DNA from: an uncultured Erysipelotrichaceae bacterium
Lineage (GTDB): Bacteria > Bacillota_I > Bacilli_A > Erysipelotrichales > Erysipelotrichaceae
Length of the DNA stretch: 64,000 nucleotides
Direction of reading: 5' to 3'
Assembly (NCBI GenBank): GCA_949744505.1
Contig: CATJXY010000017.1
Span: forward strand, 48,079-112,078
The position numbers and the translations under genes are program-made. Shown one piece after another: positions 45,652 to 54,123 of this stretch (position 1 is its first letter; the number at the start of each line of letters is the position of its first letter). Under the pieces are notes generated by a model, which had not been told where the DNA came from, ran no database searches, and was given only the letters and a program-made list of their open reading frames with translations.

Positions 45652-47325
45652 ATGGAAAAGAAAATTTCTCGACGCAGTTTCCTAAAAGGAACTGCAACAG
45701 GTGCAGCAGCATTCGCTCTTGGTGGGCTTTTGCAAGGTTGTACAAATAACAACACATCCTCACAGGATTCAAATGATTCTTCACAAAATAACCAAGAAGA
45801 AGTTAAAGCCTATACATCTGTAGCATTAGCGGATGCAGCGGCAGATACAACTTTAGAAACAGACGTTGTAGTTGTAGGTATCGGTGTTGCCGGTATTATT
45901 GCCGCAGCAGGGGCAGCAGATAAAGGGGCAAAAGTAATTGCGCTGGATCGTGCAAGTGGTTTTGGTATGACAAACAATGTTAATACAACCGGTGCTTGGC
46001 ATATTGAATCAAGTGAACAGATGAAATATGAAGACCACCTTACAAAACAAGAAGCATTTGAAAGAATCATGGCAGGAACAAACTATCAATGTAATGCAAA
46101 AATAGTTCGCAGTTTGATTGAAAAGAGTGGCCGTGCTATCGATATCGTTATTAATTCCGGAATGCCATTGTTTTATCCATTCTCTATGAATCCAGCAAAA
46201 GATGATTATTTGAGCCGTGGGGGACATGTTTATTTGGCAGAGGGAACAGATCGTATTCCTTTCTTAGAGAACATTGTCAACAGCCGTGAAAATATTGAAT
46301 GTCATTGGAGTACAGAGGTAACAAACTTAGTTACAGAAAATGATGGAGTATGCGGAGTTTTAGCTAAAGATGAAAACGGTACTTTGTTGATTAAGGCAAA
46401 ATCTGTTGTTGTATGTACTGGTGGATTCTTACAGAACAAAGAAATGGTGGCTCAGTACTATGGTGGTGCACAATTGGTTCCACAGGGAAATATTTACAAC
46501 GATGGTGCAGGAATTCAATTAACACAGGCTGCCGGTGCGCAAATGGGTAAAAATTTCAGTATTTCTATGAATGAAATGGGTGCTGCTAACTTTAAGGCAA
46601 GACCTACATTCTCATGGGCTCCGGGAAGAAATACAAATGTAAACTTCTATCTTCCAAACTTTGGGTTGATCTTATTGGATAAGAATGGTGAAAGATTCAT
46701 GAATGAACAACGTATGTGCGAAGCTACTATGTATAGTGGTGAACAAGCACTTCGTGAAAGTGTTTATTATACAGTTGTCGATCAAGATGAAATGGATCGT
46801 ATTGCCTCTACTCCGGTTATGGATTTCTTGGGTGAAGGTGCTAAAGCAAACATGGGACCTGCTTTATTGGCGGGATTTGAAGGTGTTGTTTTAACTAATA
46901 TCTATGATGATTTTGAAACAGCTGTAAAAGAAGGTTGGGCATTTAAAGCCGATACATTGGAAGAATTAGCCGAACATTTCAACGCACCAAAATTAAAAGA
47001 AAGTATAGAAGCATATAATCATGCATGTGATACAGGAATTGATGAGTATATGTATACACCAGCAGATTATCTTGTTCCGGTTAAGAATGGTCCATTCTAC
47101 ATGATTGAATTTAATGTCGGTGCTTGGTTGACATTAGGTGGTATCAAGTGTGATGGAAATTGTGCTGCTCTTAGAAGTGATAATTCAGTTATTCCGGGAT
47201 TGTTTGTTGCCGGAGCAGATGCGGATTTGTGGAGTGTTCCATACTTCCAAGGGGGTTCTGCACTTGGATTCTGTTATGCATCTGGTTTAGTTGCCGGAGA
47301 AGCAGCTGCAGAAAATGCACTTTAA
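45652..47325 (+). CDS. Tat-exported FAD-dependent oxidoreductase (fumarate reductase/dehydrogenase-like)
   Basis: 557 residues. SRRSFLKGTATGAAAFALGG then LLQGC is a twin-arginine signal with a lipobox-like Cys. The FAD-binding Rossmann motif VVVGIGVAGIIAAAGAADKGAKVI lies at about 70; SVVVCTGGFLQN, GNIYNDGAGIQL, FMNEQRMCEA and a C-terminal GLFVAGADAD belong to the FAD_binding_2 family (fumarate reductase, urocanate reductase, ketosteroid dehydrogenase). It has no FMN-binding domain, unlike the enzyme at 59822, so it needs a separate electron donor. Probably reduces an organic acceptor outside the membrane. Regulated by the upstream MerR. Confidence 0.9.
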   Translation: MEKKISRRSFLKGTATGAAAFALGGLLQGCTNNNTSSQDSNDSSQNNQEEVKAYTSVALADAAADTTLETDVVVVGIGVAGIIAAAGAADKGAKVIALDRASGFGMTNNVNTTGAWHIESSEQMKYEDHLTKQEAFERIMAGTNYQCNAKIVRSLIEKSGRAIDIVINSGMPLFYPFSMNPAKDDYLSRGGHVYLAEGTDRIPFLENIVNSRENIECHWSTEVTNLVTENDGVCGVLAKDENGTLLIKAKSVVVCTGGFLQNKEMVAQYYGGAQLVPQGNIYNDGAGIQLTQAAGAQMGKNFSISMNEMGAANFKARPTFSWAPGRNTNVNFYLPNFGLILLDKNGERFMNEQRMCEATMYSGEQALRESVYYTVVDQDEMDRIASTPVMDFLGEGAKANMGPALLAGFEGVVLTNIYDDFETAVKEGWAFKADTLEELAEHFNAPKLKESIEAYNHACDTGIDEYMYTPADYLVPVKNGPFYMIEFNVGAWLTLGGIKCDGNCAALRSDNSVIPGLFVAGADADLWSVPYFQGGSALGFCYASGLVAGEAAAENAL

Positions 47326-47351
47326 TTAGAAAACTTTTTGGATTTATATTT

Positions 47352-47388
47352 AAACCTCTTTTGATGAAAATCAGAGGAGGTTTTTTTA
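47352..47388 (+). terminator. Terminator after flavoprotein gene
   Basis: AAACCTC (47352-47358) pairs with GAGGTTT (47377-47383), with inner TGAT/ATCA, then T-run. Confidence 0.85.
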
Positions 47389-47466
47389 CTTCAAAAGAAT
47401 AATCATAAAAGAAATACACATTAACTCATAAAAACTGGTATAATAAGTCCACTGGAGTTGAGAAAT

Positions 47467-48192
47467 ATGAATAAATATAAGACTTTGATTTTTGATTTAG
47501 ACGATACGCTGACCAATAATATGGAATCAATTCGATATGCGTTTGAAAAGGTTCTTGAAAAACTACACTGTAAATTTAGTGATGAACAGTTTTTTCGATG
47601 GGCAAAGTTTGATGCAGATTACTGGCATGCATGGGAAAGTGGAAGGATGAAGCTTCCCGAATCAGTTAAAACACGTGAAGACAGAATACGATATTTGAGA
47701 TCAAACCGTTTCATTCAGTTTTTTGAAATAGAAGGAATAGCTTTATCTTCCGAAAATGCTGTGGAGTTAAATGAGATTTATTGTGAGATGATGGGTGTTA
47801 ATATTGTAGAAATGGAAAATGCCGGAAAACTACTGAAAGAGCTTTATAAAGAGTATGAAATCGTAATTGCGACAAATGGTCCTAAAATTGCGGCAATCAA
47901 TAAAGTAGAACGTGCCCATTTAATGCCGTATGTTTCTTTTGTGTTATGTTCGGAAGAAGTGGGATTTTCAAAGCCGATGCCGGAATTTTACAATCGCTTA
48001 TTTGAACAAATGGAAAATAAAGATAAGAGTACGATGTTGATGATTGGGGACACGTTGGCTACGGATGTATTAGGGGGAATGAAAAACGGATTGGATACAT
48101 GCTGGCTTAATTGGAATAAACTTCCCATTCCGGATGAATATCATCCGACCTATGTTATTCATAAGCTTATGGAATTGAAAGATATATTATAG
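47467..48192 (+). CDS. HAD-superfamily hydrolase, YjjG-type 5'-nucleotidase
   Basis: 241 residues. TLIFDLDDTLTNN is motif I with the nucleophilic Asp and acid/base Asp; IVIATNGPK motif II; SKPMPEFYNRL motif III Lys; MLMIGDTLATDVLGG motif IV. The YjjG group dephosphorylates nucleoside monophosphates, including abnormal ones. ATG 47467 follows CTGGAG at 47451-47456; the frame extends to a TTG at 47458. Confidence 0.9.
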   Translation: MNKYKTLIFDLDDTLTNNMESIRYAFEKVLEKLHCKFSDEQFFRWAKFDADYWHAWESGRMKLPESVKTREDRIRYLRSNRFIQFFEIEGIALSSENAVELNEIYCEMMGVNIVEMENAGKLLKELYKEYEIVIATNGPKIAAINKVERAHLMPYVSFVLCSEEVGFSKPMPEFYNRLFEQMENKDKSTMLMIGDTLATDVLGGMKNGLDTCWLNWNKLPIPDEYHPTYVIHKLMELKDIL

Positions 48193-48197
48193 GAGAT

Positions 48198-48400
48198 TTG
48201 AAAATAGAAGAAATTTTTCAAGAAGTGAAAAGACGATTGGAAAAATAGACTTTGAATCTATATGGCATGGATTTCATTTATATCCATTTGTATTATATAC
48301 ACAAGATGAAGCAATTTTAGATGGATGTATTATACCGACCCTGATTATTTTTATGCAAATACGACAGTTTTCTACAAGAATCGATGGATTGCGTTCGGGT
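48198..48400 (+). pseudogene. Remnant of an unidentified gene, frameshifted
   Basis: Pieces KIEEIFQEVKRRLEK, IDFESIWHGFHLYPFVLY, DEAILDGCIIP and PDYFYANTTVFYKNRWIAF read in sequence across two frame changes (near 48245, an A-run, and near 48333). They look like the N-terminus of one protein whose remainder is missing. It follows HAD gene by five bases with AGGAG upstream. I do not recognise the family with confidence. Confidence 0.65.
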
Positions 48401-48726
48401 ATGCGAAATACTTATAAATTTACGAAGTTATATTCAGGAAAAAAGCCTCAGTTTATAGAAGGAGATATTTTCAAAACAATAATCCCTTTAAATGAGATAT
48501 CCATGTTGAAATCGGGACCAGAGAATACTGACCAAGTCAGTAGAAAGATACTGGAATTTTGTTCTATTGCAAGAACAAAAAAGAAATTTCCGAATAGATT
48601 GGATATAATAATTTAACTTATATGACTCGAATGTATCTTAATCCTCTTTTGAAAAATAATAAACTGATGTATACAATACCGGAAAAGCCGAAAAGTCGGT
48701 TTCAAAAATACATTGCTAAGAAATGA
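48392..48726 (+). pseudogene. Remnant of an AlbA/AAA_4-type ATP-binding (RecG-like) transcriptional regulator
   Basis: RSGMRNTYKFTKLYSG, KPQFIEGDIFKTIIPL, EFCSIART, and, after a frame change and a TAG near 48590, GYNNLTYMTRMYLNPLL and MYTIPEKPKSRFQKYIAKK with stop at 48724-48726. These are the C-terminal parts of widespread Schlafen-AlbA/ATP-binding HTH proteins, whose end typically reads MTIPDKPKSxxQKY. The N-terminal two thirds are gone and the remnant is joined to the previous one by a deletion at about 48390-48400. Confidence 0.75.
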
Positions 48727-48741
48727 ATAAAGGATTAAAAA

Positions 48742-48767
48742 AAATACCTTGCAAATGCAAGGTATTT
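48742..48767. terminator. Terminator of the M28 peptidase gene
   Basis: AAATACCTTGCA (48742-48753) and TGCAAGGTATTT (48756-48767) form a perfect 12-bp stem, flanked by A on the left and so a T-run on the minus strand. Confidence 0.85.
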
Positions 48768-48772
48768 CTACA

Positions 48773-50698
48773 TTAATGAAGTTCAATTAAATCTAATTTT
48801 TCAAGTAATGTACAGTAGGATTCAATCAAGTGAATGTCTGCTTTTCCTGATTCTAAGATAATTTCTTGATAGATTTCATCAATCGATCTTTTTCCGTTCA
48901 TGTAGCGGAGCACGACCTCTTCCATCATCATACTTCCAAATCCATAAGGAGCGGCAACTTTATTATATTCTTTTAAGGCTTCTTTGTTACCTGGTTTTAA
49001 GGAAGCGTAATTAGATAACTTATCAATAGGTCCAACAAATTTTCTCACAGGGATTGCAGGATGACCAGTTAATTTTTTCATTTCTTTCTTCTGTACATGC
49101 AACATTTCAATTAGATTATTTCCTAATTTTTGAATTTGTTCTTTTTCATGTGAGAATTCAATGTTTCCTAAAGTTTTGAAATTGTCGATGGATTCAATAT
49201 AGTATTTGACAGTTTCAACCATTCTGGCATAAGCGAACTCCGTATCGTTTAATGCAATACTCTCCAAATCTTCATTCATTAATTGAATGTGATCGAATAG
49301 TGATTCTCGGAACATCTCTTGATTAAAATTACTTAATGCGTAAACATAGAGGGCAGCAACACTTGTACTAAATGTCAATACATTTGGATCAACACATTCT
49401 AAAGTATCCGAAGAAGTGTGGTAATATTTATCCGGCCATTGTCCAAGCATGATACATGGAATACCGATTGTCATATCCGAGAAGACGGTATGGTCACTTC
49501 CACCTGAATATTCAGATAAGATACTGTTAACTAATGGAACTTTTCCACCAAACAAAGCAGGGACTTGTTGTCTGCATGTTTTAAGTACTCTTGATGCAAT
49601 GGAATTGATTGGACTTTTTAGACCTCGATGCGTTTTTGTAATCGTGATTGGACCATAGAATCCATCTTGTTTACCACCGATCATATCCATATTGATAGCA
49701 CCTTTGATATGATCATAGTGATCAAGAGAGGATAAGTAACAGAATGTTCCGGTAAATTCCGGAATTAAGATCAAACGAATCGTTTTTTCCAATTCAAGGA
49801 TACCTTGATCTTGGAGTGATTTTAATACACGCAATGCCTCAATACTTCCGGCAACACCGGATGCATTATCGTTGGCACTGGAGCGAGGATGGCATAAGTG
49901 GGCACTCATCATGATTTCTTCTTCTGTCTTTCCGGGAAGAACAGCTTCCACTACTTCCATTTTTCCCGGATATAGGGAAGAATGGATGTAAGCATGGACT
50001 TGTGGATAACGTGGTTTAGAAGAATCCTTTTGATGTTCATTTTCATATTTTAAACATAAATTTTTTAACATATCTCCCATTCGTGGAGAAAGGACAAATC
50101 CAAAAGTTTTCGGTTCGTCTTCTTCATGAGTCCACCAAAAAGAAGTATAGTTCAAGGTATCATACGCATCGTTGCGTGAACGAATACCCGGAACTTCTCT
50201 CATAAAATCAGTGATAAATCCAAGGGCACCCCTTTGTTTGATAACATCCTCCATGTATTCATTCGGCATAGTATGAATAAATGCAATCTTTCCTTTCAGA
50301 TTTAGTGAATCCAAATATTGGGAATCGTGTCCTTCTACTAATACAACATCAATTGATGTATTTCGATAATCACATGGATAACTTTTTTGAATAATGGAAA
50401 TCGCTTCTTCATTGAAATCCGCTAATCTGATTTTTTCATGAACTAAATCTAAAGTAGCCTCCTTACAATCCCATTCTTGGAACATTTTTTGTTGGAGATA
50501 CCATTGATTTTCATTGGCTTCATAAGAATGAATTTCCGCATGAATACCTAGGTTATTGATTTTCTTACATACGAATTGTGCGGCTTCTCTAAAACCGGTG
50601 GATGCTTGAATACGATGAAAATTAGAAACTTCTTTCACGGTGTTATAGAGTCTTTTTTTACTGATTTCTTTTTGAATATATTCAATCGTTTTTTCCAT
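48773..50698 (-). CDS. M28 family aminopeptidase-like protein with PA-type insert (DUF4910-like)
   Basis: 641 residues. A helical N-terminus, then a PA-like insert (SIDVVLVEGHDSQYLDSLNLKGKIAFIHT, about 115-230), then an M28 zinc peptidase core: MSAHLCHPRSSANDNASGVAG, LIPEFTGTFCYLS, INMDMIGG and SEYSGGSDHTVFSD supply the His/Asp/Glu ligands. A C-terminal winged-helix-like segment of about 90 residues follows (MNGKRSIDEIYQEI). No signal peptide, so cytoplasmic. It may trim peptides; exact substrate unknown. Confidence 0.82.
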   Translation of the reverse strand: MEKTIEYIQKEISKKRLYNTVKEVSNFHRIQASTGFREAAQFVCKKINNLGIHAEIHSYEANENQWYLQQKMFQEWDCKEATLDLVHEKIRLADFNEEAISIIQKSYPCDYRNTSIDVVLVEGHDSQYLDSLNLKGKIAFIHTMPNEYMEDVIKQRGALGFITDFMREVPGIRSRNDAYDTLNYTSFWWTHEEDEPKTFGFVLSPRMGDMLKNLCLKYENEHQKDSSKPRYPQVHAYIHSSLYPGKMEVVEAVLPGKTEEEIMMSAHLCHPRSSANDNASGVAGSIEALRVLKSLQDQGILELEKTIRLILIPEFTGTFCYLSSLDHYDHIKGAINMDMIGGKQDGFYGPITITKTHRGLKSPINSIASRVLKTCRQQVPALFGGKVPLVNSILSEYSGGSDHTVFSDMTIGIPCIMLGQWPDKYYHTSSDTLECVDPNVLTFSTSVAALYVYALSNFNQEMFRESLFDHIQLMNEDLESIALNDTEFAYARMVETVKYYIESIDNFKTLGNIEFSHEKEQIQKLGNNLIEMLHVQKKEMKKLTGHPAIPVRKFVGPIDKLSNYASLKPGNKEALKEYNKVAAPYGFGSMMMEEVVLRYMNGKRSIDEIYQEIILESGKADIHLIESYCTLLEKLDLIELH

Positions 50699-50789
50699 AA
50701 GTTTCTCCTTAATTTTTTATTTATTATAGCACACTCAATGTGAATCAGCGAAATTGATATGCGATTAATAAAGAAGAGTTAAAGATGCA

Positions 50790-51335
50790 TCATGCAATCA
50801 TAGGTTCCTTTTTGTTTAGATGTAATAAATAGTCATTTGCAACAATTTCTAACACTTTAAAATCAAAACATCTTTTTGATATTACATCGTATGGTTTATT
50901 ATATTTTAATTCATAAATATATTTTGCATCCTTTGTAAGGTTCATGTTGTTTATTGCCGATAATTCGAATCTAAGTAACCTTATGTATTGTGATTTTTCA
51001 TAATCATTCTTAAAAGTTCTAAAGTTTTGAATGTTTCCATAATTAACTTCTTTTAATATACAAGTTGGTGCAGGAAACATATAATTTAGATTAATGACAC
51101 AAATCAGCTTTCCACTTTTATCAAATATTTTTTTAAAATCCTTCTGACTTTTCATTGTAACATGACGTCTTTTTGGTGATGAAACTTGTGTCACATAACA
51201 TAAACTATCAAGTTCAAATAGTGGGCTAAAAAATGGTTTAAATCTATTATCTCCATAATTCGTAAAGGGTATTCTCGGTTCAATACTACGTAATATCGAT
51301 AAATAAGACTCATTTACTGAAACCCATTTTTTCAT
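50790..51335 (-). CDS. cptN: Type III toxin, CptN/ToxN family endoribonuclease
   Basis: 181 residues. KKWVSVNESYLSILRSIEPR at the start, FKPFFSPLFELDSLCYVTQVSSPKRRH with the SSPK active-site segment intact, KLICVINLNYMFPAP, and the end KRCFDFKVLEIVANDYL fit the CptN/TenpN side of the ToxN superfamily. The start is ATG 51335, 7-8 bases after AGGAGG; the frame runs on to 51398 through the terminator and is not coding there. Upstream lie a terminator and three 36-bp repeats, the full type III arrangement. It is clearly different from the ToxN at 7261 (sequence, repeat unit), so the cell has two independent loci. Confidence 0.88.
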   Translation of the reverse strand: MKKWVSVNESYLSILRSIEPRIPFTNYGDNRFKPFFSPLFELDSLCYVTQVSSPKRRHVTMKSQKDFKKIFDKSGKLICVINLNYMFPAPTCILKEVNYGNIQNFRTFKNDYEKSQYIRLLRFELSAINNMNLTKDAKYIYELKYNKPYDVISKRCFDFKVLEIVANDYLLHLNKKEPMIA

Positions 51336-51357
51336 TATTTTCCTCCTAAATGTTGAA

Positions 51358-51380
51358 AAGCACAATGAATCATTGTGCTT
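51358..51380 (-). terminator. Terminator between antitoxin repeats and cptN
   Basis: AAGCACAATG (51358-51367) and CATTGTGCTT (51371-51380) form a perfect 10-bp stem; on the minus strand a TTTTC tail follows. A further stem ATAATGCA/TGCATTAT (51385-51406) lies between it and the repeats. Confidence 0.85.
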
Positions 51381-51409
51381 CATAATAATGCATAACAATG
51401 CATTATCTA

Positions 51410-51527
51410 ATTAAATTTGGTATTTTAACGAGATCCACAACTCCTATTCTGTTCGGTATTTTTACAAGTTCCGTAACTTCTATTAAGCTTGGTATTTTAA
51501 CGAGATCCACAACTCCTATTAAATTTC
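51410..51527 (-). ncRNA. cptI: Type III RNA antitoxin: three tandem 36-nt repeats plus a partial fourth
   Basis: Units start on the + strand at 51410, 51446 and 51482, exactly 36 bases apart; ATTAAATTT recurs at 51518 as a partial unit. Transcribed on the minus strand each reads AGGAGTTGTGGATCTCG then TTAAAATACC and a variable six bases. The outer two differ at two positions; the middle one differs at about nine. Its changes compensate: the stem GAG/CTC of the outer units becomes AAG/CTT in the middle one, keeping the pairing. This supports a folded RNA (pseudoknot) unit cut by the toxin. Confidence 0.85.
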
Positions 51528-51533
51528 AATCAT

Positions 51534-51561
51534 ATTATAGCAAATATCAATCAGAATACAA
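51534..51561 (-). promoter_or_regulatory. Promoter of the type III antitoxin RNA
   Basis: On the minus strand, TTGTAT (51561-51556), 16 bases, TATAAT (51539-51534), just upstream of the repeats. Confidence 0.75.
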
Positions 51562-51567
51562 CATATC

Positions 51568-51608
51568 AAATAAATCTTTTTTCTCGTATTTCGTAAAAAG
51601 ATTTATTT
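51568..51608. repeat. Perfect 14-bp inverted repeat between the toxin-antitoxin and padR promoters
   Basis: AAATAAATCTTTTT (51568-51581) and AAAAAGATTTATTT (51595-51608) are perfect inverted arms over a 13-base loop. With T/A flanks it looks like a bidirectional terminator, though it lies between divergent promoters; it may insulate the locus or mark its end. Confidence 0.65.
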
Positions 51609-51650
51609 CTTCTTACTAGGATCTTATATGCATAAATTTTGTTTCTTATC

Positions 51651-51690
51651 TTGACAAAATATATACTGTGCAGTACGATATATATCGCTG
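51651..51690 (+). promoter_or_regulatory. padR promoter with dyad
   Basis: TTGACA (51651-51656), 17 bases, TACGAT (51674-51679). ACTGTGCAGT (51665-51674, arms ACTG/CAGT) and flanking ATATAT stretches form a dyad across the spacer and -10, the expected PadR operator position. Confidence 0.7.
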
Positions 51691-51700
51691 AGGTGATGGT

Positions 51701-52054
51701 GTGAATATAGAAGAATGGAAATCGCAAATTAAAAGAGGAACCTTAGAGTATTGTATCTTATTACGAATTCATCAAAAAGAATGTTATGGGTATGAATTAA
51801 TCAATGAATTGGAACAGTGGCCGATTTTATCTGCGAAAGAGAGTACTTTATATCCTTTGCTTAGAAGATTGGTAAAAGAGGGAAATTGTGATGCTTATTG
51901 GAAAGATAGTGCAGAGGGATTACCACCACGAAAATATTACCGAATTACTGAACAAGGAAAAGAAGTGTTAAAAAAGATGGATGAAGAATGGGAAAATCTA
52001 CAGGAAGCGATTGCAGAAATCAAAGGGGTGAAACCAGATGGAAAAGAATTTTGA
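51701..52054 (+). CDS. PadR family transcriptional regulator
   Basis: 117 residues. LEYCILLRIHQKECYGYELINELEQW, ESTLYPLLRRLVKEG, and PPRKYYRITEQGKEVLKKM are the PadR winged helix and its dimerisation helix. The start is GTG 51701 after GAGGTGATG. It overlaps the DUF1700 gene by 17 bases, the standard PadR/HAAS pair. Confidence 0.93.
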   Translation: MNIEEWKSQIKRGTLEYCILLRIHQKECYGYELINELEQWPILSAKESTLYPLLRRLVKEGNCDAYWKDSAEGLPPRKYYRITEQGKEVLKKMDEEWENLQEAIAEIKGVKPDGKEF

Positions 52055-52595
52055 AAGCTATCTTGAAAAGGTTGAAAAGATTTTAAAACCAATGCCTATT
52101 TCAGAACGTGTGGATATTCTCTTGGAAATAGAGAGTGAAATACAAGAAATGGAGATGGAAGGAAAAAGTGAGGAAGAGATAAAGAAGCGATTGGGTGATC
52201 CAAAGGAGTTGGCAAGAGCGTATCTTCAAGAAGCGTTAATTAAAGATTCATCTTTTAGTTTAAAGAAAGTAGGTTCGTTAATTGCATTTTACAGTGTGGC
52301 AGGATCTATTTGGTTGTTTGTCTTACCGATCACAAGTGTATTAGCCGGATCACTTATTTTATGTGGTGCTTTGGTTCCGATTGCGGGATTGATAAAATTT
52401 TCTGCTTACTTAGCCGGAATTGATCTTCCATGGGTAGGTATGCAGATTGGAACATATCAAATGAGTGCACCGTGGTTTTTACCTTATTCAATACTCTTCG
52501 GAGTTATCTTATATTTTTTGGGAAGATTCTCATGGAAACTTACTTTAAGGCTGATTCAAGGAATCAAGAATAGAAAAATAGATTTACAAAATTAA
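52038..52595 (+). CDS. DUF1700/HAAS domain membrane protein
   Basis: 185 residues. The N-terminal 70 (YLEKVEKILKPMPISERVDILLEIESEIQEME, IKKRLGDPKELARAYLQE) is the HAAS helical domain; three to four membrane helices follow (about 82-105, 110-130, 148-172). These proteins are encoded with PadR regulators and are thought to sense or modify envelope stress. Overlap with padR shows a single operon. Confidence 0.9.
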   Translation: MEKNFESYLEKVEKILKPMPISERVDILLEIESEIQEMEMEGKSEEEIKKRLGDPKELARAYLQEALIKDSSFSLKKVGSLIAFYSVAGSIWLFVLPITSVLAGSLILCGALVPIAGLIKFSAYLAGIDLPWVGMQIGTYQMSAPWFLPYSILFGVILYFLGRFSWKLTLRLIQGIKNRKIDLQN

Positions 52596-52608
52596 TAGGA
52601 GGAAAAAT

Positions 52609-53526
52609 ATGAAAATAATTTTAGATTGTGATCCGGGACATGATGACGCTATTGCGATCATGTTAGCTGGGAGTAGAAAAGATATTGAAATTTTAGGAAT
52701 TTGCACAGAAGCCGGGAATCAAACGGTTGAAAAAACAACGAATAATGCATTGAATGTGATTCAATATTTAGGATTAAAAGTTCCTGTATATAAAGGATGT
52801 GATCGTCCGTTATTAAGAAATGCATTGATTTGTCCTGAAATCCATGGAGAAAGTGGGTTAGACGGAGTGGATTTTCCAACCTATCCACAAAAGGCAGAGA
52901 AGAAGCATGCGGTAAACTTTTTATGTGAAGAACTTTTGAAGCATGAAGCAGTGACAGTAATCACAACAGGAGCCATGACAAATCTTGCCTTAGCAATTCG
53001 ATTGGAACCTAAGATTGTGGAACATATTGAGAAAATTGTTCTTATGGGAGGTTCGATGGGAGCCGGAAATATTTCACCGGCTGCGGAATTTAATATTTTA
53101 GCAGATGCCGAAGCTGCCGCAATTTGTTTTAATTGCGGATGTCCGGTTTACATGGTTGGTTTAGATGTGACAAGACAATGTATGGTTTTACCGAGTGTTG
53201 TTGAAAGAATGGAAAAAGTTCATAATCGAGCTTCTGATTTGTTCTGTGGATTAATGAAATTTTTTAATAAAACACAAAAAGAATTTTTTGGTTTACCGGG
53301 AGGCCCTTTGCATGATCCATTGACAGTTGCTTCTTTATTGGACTCGAGCCTTGTAACATTTAAGAAAATGTTTGTGAGTGTCGATCACAATGAAGGACAG
53401 AGCTATGGTCGAACAAATTGTGATATAACCGGAAATTTAAAACAAAAAGAAAATGTATATGTGGCAACAGCAGTCGATGTCGAAGCCTATTGGGATCTGA
53501 TTGAAAAATGTTTAAAAGCATACTAG
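52609..53526 (+). CDS. Inosine/uridine-preferring nucleoside hydrolase
   Basis: 305 residues. IILDCDPGHDDAIAIM holds the Asp cluster that binds Ca2+ and the ribose; ITTGAMTNLALAI, ILMGGSMGAGNISPAAEFNILADAEAA (with Met and Asn in the site), and GPLHDPLTVASLL with the catalytic His are intact. It splits nucleosides into base and ribose for salvage. AGGAGG ribosome site; eight bases before the next gene. Confidence 0.95.
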   Translation: MKIILDCDPGHDDAIAIMLAGSRKDIEILGICTEAGNQTVEKTTNNALNVIQYLGLKVPVYKGCDRPLLRNALICPEIHGESGLDGVDFPTYPQKAEKKHAVNFLCEELLKHEAVTVITTGAMTNLALAIRLEPKIVEHIEKIVLMGGSMGAGNISPAAEFNILADAEAAAICFNCGCPVYMVGLDVTRQCMVLPSVVERMEKVHNRASDLFCGLMKFFNKTQKEFFGLPGGPLHDPLTVASLLDSSLVTFKKMFVSVDHNEGQSYGRTNCDITGNLKQKENVYVATAVDVEAYWDLIEKCLKAY

Positions 53527-53533
53527 GTGGAAA

Positions 53534-54091
53534 ATGATTCGGAAGCTTAGTAAAAAAGAATTGGAAGTTCTTTATAAGAATGAAATGGTTTTTGATTTTC
53601 CTGAAAATGAGCTTAAACCGTTATCAATTCTTGAAAGAGAAGAGTATAATTGGCTTGGTTACTTTGAAGAAAATGTCTTAAAAGGATATGCGATACTTAT
53701 TTTGTATGAATCAAAGAAATGTATTCTTTTAGATTACTTTGCCATATTATCAACGTATCGTAAAAACGGACTCGGAACACAGTTTCTAAGAGAACTGAAA
53801 GAAGAATATAGAGAATGGGATGCAATTTTTATTGAATCAGAAGCAGAGAAAAGTGAAACGGCAAGAAAAAGAATTGAATTCTATAAGCATTCTTCTGCCG
53901 TAGTAACTTCGTTTATCGTTACTTTGTATTTTGTGGAATATCATATCTTGATGATTCCTTTAGCTGTTGCATTGGATCAAAAAGAAATTATAGACAGAGT
54001 TAGGGCGATATATGAAAAAATATATACACCAAAACAGTTAGAAGAATATATAAATATTAAAAAAGTTATTGAAGAAAATGCAATTGATTGA
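53534..54091 (+). CDS. GNAT family N-acetyltransferase
   Basis: 185 residues. LLDYFAILSTYRKNGLGTQFLREL has the acetyl-CoA loop (R-x-x-G-x-G) and motif A strand; EERE-rich helices and AIFIESEAEKSETARKRIEFYKH follow as in small-molecule acetyltransferases. Substrate unknown. It is closely spaced with the nucleoside hydrolase (seven bases). Confidence 0.8.
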   Translation: MIRKLSKKELEVLYKNEMVFDFPENELKPLSILEREEYNWLGYFEENVLKGYAILILYESKKCILLDYFAILSTYRKNGLGTQFLRELKEEYREWDAIFIESEAEKSETARKRIEFYKHSSAVVTSFIVTLYFVEYHILMIPLAVALDQKEIIDRVRAIYEKIYTPKQLEEYINIKKVIEENAID

Positions 54092-54123
54092 TAAACTTGC
54101 TTCATGCAAGATTTGGAGGAATT

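Noticed and set aside
38431..50964. The 15-mer TTTATTGCCGATAAT occurs at the fic promoter (38431-38445, minus) and inside cptN (50950-50964, plus).
   Set aside because: The second copy is ordinary coding sequence (Ala-Ile-Asn-Asn), without the inverted partner; probably chance in AT-rich DNA.
51410..51527. Short CRISPR array.
   Set aside because: The 36-bp units are contiguous with no unique spacers, vary internally, and sit before a ToxN-type toxin.
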